37,384 bases of DNA from assembly GCF_011050055.1 (NCBI RefSeq), contig NZ_DRGM01000044.1, positions 1-37,384 of the forward strand. The letters run 5' to 3'. The position numbers were made by a program, and so were the translations under genes. Positions 34,448 to 37,384 of the stretch are shown here, one piece after another (the first letter of the stretch is position 1; every line of letters starts with the position of its first letter). Origin of the DNA: Pseudoalteromonas prydzensis (lineage in GTDB: Bacteria; Pseudomonadota; Gammaproteobacteria; Enterobacterales; Alteromonadaceae). The notes beneath the pieces are model-generated. The model saw only the letters and a program-made list of their open reading frames with translations, did no database searches and was not told the origin of the DNA.

Positions 34448-34715
34448 TAGGGCGTGTTGACCTTTCATGATTAATTTTGCAGCAGCATGTTTGGTATTTA
34501 GACAAGGCAGAGCCTATGTAGTGTGGTTGTTCCCCATAAATAGGCGATAACGCAGTATAAATTCCAAACATGCGCTGCCCTTCGGGTTCTTCCTAGGGGC
34601 GATTAACTCTTTGTTGCTCGATTTTTACTTAGCCCACTAGGTTACAAACCTCGCGCCGCGATTAAATCGCCCCTAGATTGAACAAATTTCAATCCACAAA
34701 GGTCAACACGCCCTA
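34448..34715. mobile_element. MITE-like 268-bp element at the fructokinase stop codon
   Basis: Perfect 18-bp terminal inverted repeats, TAGGGCGTGTTGACCTTT at 34448-34465 and its complement at 34698-34715, enclose a non-coding core. Inside are further inverted pairs: GCAGCATGTTTGG-like sequences near 34484 and 34578, and CTAGGGGCGATT (34593-34604) with AATCGCCCCTAG (34665-34676). The outermost TA at each end is consistent with a TA target duplication, as in Tc1/mariner/IS630-type elements; IS5-type ends are an alternative. No transposase is encoded, so it would need one in trans. Confidence 0.8.
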
Positions 34716-35630
34716 GCATGGTTCTATAAACTCATTAATCTGCTGATCAGTTAAAGCTGGCGTTGCTCCCTGCCTTTGAGCAACCATAGCACCAACAGCA
34801 CATGCAAAGTCTATAGCTTGCTGTGGCGAGTTATTAATACAAAGTTGATAAACAAGCGCCCCTAAAAATGAATCACCAGCCCCAACGGTATCAACTACCT
34901 CAATGAGATAACCTGAGTTATAGTAATTCTTACCCTTAATTGACAATAAAGCACCATGGCTGCCTTTCGTCACACATAAATAATCGGTGTTTGTTTGCTT
35001 AGCTATAAATGCTAGGTTTTGTTCTAAAGAGTGATATTTACTCCCCATTGACTTAGCTATTTCATAAAGCTCATCATCATTTAACTTGATAAAATCAGCT
35101 CTATTCATTAATTCAATTAAATGTTCAAGCTGGTAATGGGGGGCGCGTAAATTAACATCAAAAACCTTAAACTTTGCATGGTCCAACAGCTGCCTCAAGG
35201 TCATCAATGAAGCCGCTGTGCGCGCAATTAAACTGCCAAAAACAAAAACGTCAGTATCCTTAACTTTTTCAATAATCTCCGCTGTTAAGCTGATATTATC
35301 CCAGGCTGTATCGGTGACAATTTGATAATTAGCAGAGCCACTACTATCAAGTTTCACCTCCACAACACTTGTCGGTTTAGATTCATGAACGCAAATAAGC
35401 TCATTGCTCAGGCCTTTTTTGTTAATTTCATCTAGTAGTGCATCTCCTAACTCATCATTTCCTACAGCACTTATCATATGCGCTTGTAGACCGAGAGAAT
35501 TAAAGCGAAAGCACATATTTAATGGTGCACCACCCAACCGTTTACCTGAATCAAAACAATCCCAAAGTACCTCACCAAAACACGTTAAATTGATCTCCTC
35601 AGCCTTTTTGCTGCTAATTACTATACTCAT
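34713..35630 (-). CDS. PfkB-family fructokinase
   Basis: This cytoplasmic kinase of 305 residues converts fructose to fructose 6-phosphate. GGAPLN is at 33-38 (substrate binding), DVNLRAP at 158-164 and DTVGAGDSF at 247-255 with the catalytic Asp253. The motifs fit ScrK/CscK fructokinases. It has its own promoter region with a LacI-type operator 183 bp upstream, and AAGGAAA before the ATG. Its stop codon TAG is formed by TA of the target plus the first G of a miniature inserted element; without the element the codon would be TAA, so the protein is unchanged. It is transcribed towards susC in the same direction. Confidence 0.9.
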   Translation of the reverse strand: MSIVISSKKAEEINLTCFGEVLWDCFDSGKRLGGAPLNMCFRFNSLGLQAHMISAVGNDELGDALLDEINKKGLSNELICVHESKPTSVVEVKLDSSGSANYQIVTDTAWDNISLTAEIIEKVKDTDVFVFGSLIARTAASLMTLRQLLDHAKFKVFDVNLRAPHYQLEHLIELMNRADFIKLNDDELYEIAKSMGSKYHSLEQNLAFIAKQTNTDYLCVTKGSHGALLSIKGKNYYNSGYLIEVVDTVGAGDSFLGALVYQLCINNSPQQAIDFACAVGAMVAQRQGATPALTDQQINEFIEPC

Positions 35631-35806
35631 GGAATCGTTTCCTTATATTATTTGGAAAATTAAGTATTTCAACTTAAATCAGCAACACCATCTTCTCGTC
35701 TTAGCTTAGTTAAATGACTACGGATCGTAAAATACACCTAACGACATAACTGAAAATATTTATGTAAAATACATGTTGCAAAAAATAAAGGTAACACCTA
35801 CCTCAC

Positions 35807-35830
35807 AAAAAGACAACGTTGTTTATTTTT
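35807..35830. promoter_or_regulatory. LacI-type operator O3 upstream of the fructokinase gene
   Basis: The core ACAACGTTGT is at 35813-35822. These 24 bp are the exact inverse complement of O2 at 34341-34364, tying the fructokinase gene to the same regulator as susC. Confidence 0.82.
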
Positions 35831-35951
35831 GATGACTATTGCTTTTTACACTAATTACCAAGCATTTTTATTTACCGACTTGGCTATTTTATGTAGCAAA
35901 AGTATTTAAATCACACACAAACGCAGCAATAAAATACTGGGAGGAACGAAC

Positions 35952-36005
35952 ATGACAACTAAGCAAGGCTTAGCATTTTGCTGGCAAAAAACGGCTAAAC
36001 CTTAG
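35952..36005 (+). CDS. Putative 17-residue peptide ORF with strong ribosome-binding site
   Basis: The frame MTTKQGLAFCWQKTAKP is preceded by GGGAGG seven bases before the ATG, an unusually good Shine-Dalgarno site for a non-coding region. Its stop falls in the left arm of a hairpin, and a terminator-like hairpin ends about 130 bases downstream. I do not recognise the peptide. It could be a leader peptide, part of a dual-function small RNA, or a chance frame. Confidence 0.35.
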   Translation: MTTKQGLAFCWQKTAKP

Positions 36006-36034
36006 TAGATCGCCACAGCGATAGGTTAGGTTTA
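35996..36034 (+). other. Two-step hairpin after the small ORF
   Basis: Outer stem TAAACCT (35996-36002) and AGGTTTA (36028-36034), inner stem ATCGC with GCGAT and a CACA loop. It overlaps the end of the 17-codon ORF. Confidence 0.45.
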
Positions 36035-36105
36035 CACAAAAATTATTTGGTATACCCGAGTAACCGATATCTTTCAACCTTAAAAAGTTTTAGAAAGAAG
36101 TATTA

Positions 36106-36141
36106 ACGAGAATAACTGCTATGCAGATACTCGCTTTTTAT
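36106..36141 (+). terminator. Terminator-like hairpin at the end of the putative small transcript
   Basis: CGAG (36107-36110) pairs with CTCG (36130-36133), with an inner CTGC/GCAG stem and an internal loop, followed by CTTTTTATT. It points on the plus strand, where no annotated gene ends, and lies just outside the end of hrpB. Confidence 0.5.
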
Positions 36142-36163
36142 TCGCCAAGTTAACAACCTGCTA

Positions 36164-37384
36164 TTACATCTTACTTTTCACTTTACTAGTAGCCACACTG
36201 GTTGCTGGGTTATCAGGCCAGAAGTGTTTTGGATAGCGACCTTTCATTTCTTTTTGTACATCACGATAGCTGGTTTGCCAAAAATGAGTGAGATCTTGCG
36301 TAAGCTGCAAAGGCCGCCTTGCCGGTGAAAGCAACTCCATTAATAAAGCAAGCTTGCCTTGTGCTAATAAGGGCGTGCTGGTCATGCCATACACTTCTTG
36401 CATACGCACACTGAGTTTTGCAGGGCCATCGAGCTGATACTCAATTTTAATATTTGAGCCGCTTGGCACCGTCAAACGCAGGGGCAGTAATTGGTTTAAT
36501 GCGCTTTGTTGTTGCCAATTAAAACAGCTTTGCAAGGCAGTAAGATAGTTAAACCTTTTTAGTTGCTCTAGGGTTTTTAGGTCTGCGAGGTAAAGTGCTA
36601 ACCATTGGTTATTGGCCACAAGGGCGGCTTCAGTTATTGCTGGAAACTGCTCCGGAAAAAGCTTACTAGCTATACACATTCTAATAAGTAACTGCTCACT
36701 TTCGGCTTGTTCATTAAATAACTTAAAAGCATGCTTTTTAAATAAACTTAACCATGCTTTAGCGCGCTCGCTTTTATCAAGGGGTTGTTTACTTGGTTGA
36801 CTCGTTACCGTGATTGCACCCAGCTTAATTTCATCTTGATGGATAAAACGCCCTGCTTTTTCGTCAAATTCGCAGCGCGTTTGCTCAGTAAATAAATGGC
36901 TTAACTGCTCGGTAATATCGTTAGGGGTAAAAGCCACCGCCGCAAAAATGCGGCCACCTTTATGACCGCCCATGTTAGCAATCGCTAAATAGTCATCGTT
37001 ATGCCAATACTCTTCGCTTAGCTCAGCACCTGCACCATTGGCAAGTAAGTAACCATTACCACGTTTTTTAGCCAGCCTGTCTGGATAAGCTAGCGCCACC
37101 AGCAAAGGTAAATAGCCCGTATTTAACTCGCTGACTTCGCTTAACTTTAAACGTGTTAACCAAAAGCGTAATTGCTGTTTAAACAGCGCATGGGGCTTTA
37201 TGAGCTGACTATGTAACGCTAAATTAAGATCTACCGCATGTTTCACGCGACTTTCAAGTAATGCCACTAAATAGGCGCTCAGGATATAAATCCCCGGTAA
37301 TGTGGCATCGAGCTGCTGTGCTTTTATAAGCATGTGCGCCAGCCGAATATCAGCGCCAAAGCTAAGCAGTTCAGTGCCTAGCTG
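36164..37384 (-). CDS. hrpB: ATP-dependent helicase HrpB, C-terminal part only
   Basis: This is the C-terminal half of a DEAH-box RNA-helicase-like protein. The frame continues to the right window edge, so the helicase motor and start are outside; the Met at 37333 is internal (preceded by FGADIRLAHM). The signature segments are ARRPLQLTQDLTHFW, then SYRDVQKEMKGRYPKHFWPDNP near the C-terminus, typical of HrpB. It is probably a housekeeping gene unrelated to the sugar locus. Confidence 0.92.
   Translation of the reverse strand, partial: QLGTELLSFGADIRLAHMLIKAQQLDATLPGIYILSAYLVALLESRVKHAVDLNLALHSQLIKPHALFKQQLRFWLTRLKLSEVSELNTGYLPLLVALAYPDRLAKKRGNGYLLANGAGAELSEEYWHNDDYLAIANMGGHKGGRIFAAVAFTPNDITEQLSHLFTEQTRCEFDEKAGRFIHQDEIKLGAITVTSQPSKQPLDKSERAKAWLSLFKKHAFKLFNEQAESEQLLIRMCIASKLFPEQFPAITEAALVANNQWLALYLADLKTLEQLKRFNYLTALQSCFNWQQQSALNQLLPLRLTVPSGSNIKIEYQLDGPAKLSVRMQEVYGMTSTPLLAQGKLALLMELLSPARRPLQLTQDLTHFWQTSYRDVQKEMKGRYPKHFWPDNPATSVATSKVKSKM

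Larger units (their letters stand above)
35631..36163. other. 533-bp non-coding region between the fructokinase gene and hrpB
   Basis: The left part is the fructokinase upstream region with operator O3. The right part carries a small plus-strand ORF and hairpins (listed separately) that may be one short transcript. Nothing else was recognised. Confidence 0.5.

Noticed and set aside
34448..34712. Attachment site or complete insertion sequence
   Set aside because: No transposase or integrase frame is encoded and no tRNA is nearby; the short core with terminal inverted repeats fits a non-autonomous miniature element better.
36000..36140. tRNA or known riboswitch in the gap before hrpB
   Set aside because: No cloverleaf with a CCA-type end or conserved riboswitch core could be built; only simple hairpins are visible.

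Overview
The window reads as about 37 kb of chromosome from a marine gammaproteobacterium of the Alteromonadales, most likely Pseudoalteromonas or a close relative. The evidence is the AT-rich coding style, the ygfB-pepP-ubiH-ubiI operon beside a 6S RNA, the Alteromonadales-type N-acetylglucosamine (GlcNAc) genes with large TonB-dependent receptors (TBDRs), and a LipL32-like lipoprotein, a family I recall being noted in Pseudoalteromonas tunicata. No tRNA, rRNA, CRISPR array, prophage or full insertion sequence was seen.

Layout: (1) 1-1585: 3' end of a FecA-like TBDR, a heptanucleotide tandem repeat on its stop codon, a terminator, and three copies of a palindromic intergenic repeat. (2) 1586-14436: a GlcNAc/chitooligosaccharide region. 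On the minus strand lie a NagP-type permease, a secreted GH20 hexosaminidase, a ROK sugar kinase lacking the usual zinc cysteines, a second FucP-type permease, a flavin-dependent halogenase and a large TBDR. An AraC regulator is divergent, and a chitooligosaccharide-deacetylase-like enzyme follows. The implied route is outer-membrane uptake, hydrolysis to GlcNAc, import and phosphorylation. A NagR-type operator lies upstream of nagP, but no nagR, nagA or nagB is present here. (3) 14542-19196: housekeeping ubiI, ubiH, pepP, ygfB and 6S RNA. (4) 19211-23507: small unrelated genes: a DMT permease with a divergent LysR regulator, a DUF3185 protein, the LipL32-like lipoprotein with a consensus promoter, a DUF4019 protein, a GNAT remnant and a CHMI-type isomerase. 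(5) 23882-35630: a sucrose/fructan utilisation locus with a LacI regulator, CscB-type sucrose permease, lipoprotein GH32 fructanase, sugar porter, SusD, SusC and fructokinase. SusC/SusD pairs are the hallmark of Bacteroidetes polysaccharide utilisation loci, so this is a Bacteroidetes-style glycan importer with proteobacterial transporters in a gammaproteobacterial setting. Identical palindromes (core ACAACGTTGT) precede susC (two copies) and the fructokinase (one copy) and probably define the LacI regulon. (6) 35631-37384: a non-coding stretch with a possible small transcript carrying a 17-codon ORF, then the 3' part of hrpB.

The observations I rate highest are the SusCD fructan locus with its operators, the LipL32-like protein that keeps all five recalled calcium ligands, a 268-bp miniature element inserted inside the fructokinase stop codon, and a halogenase gene starting directly after an intrinsic terminator with no visible ribosome-binding site.
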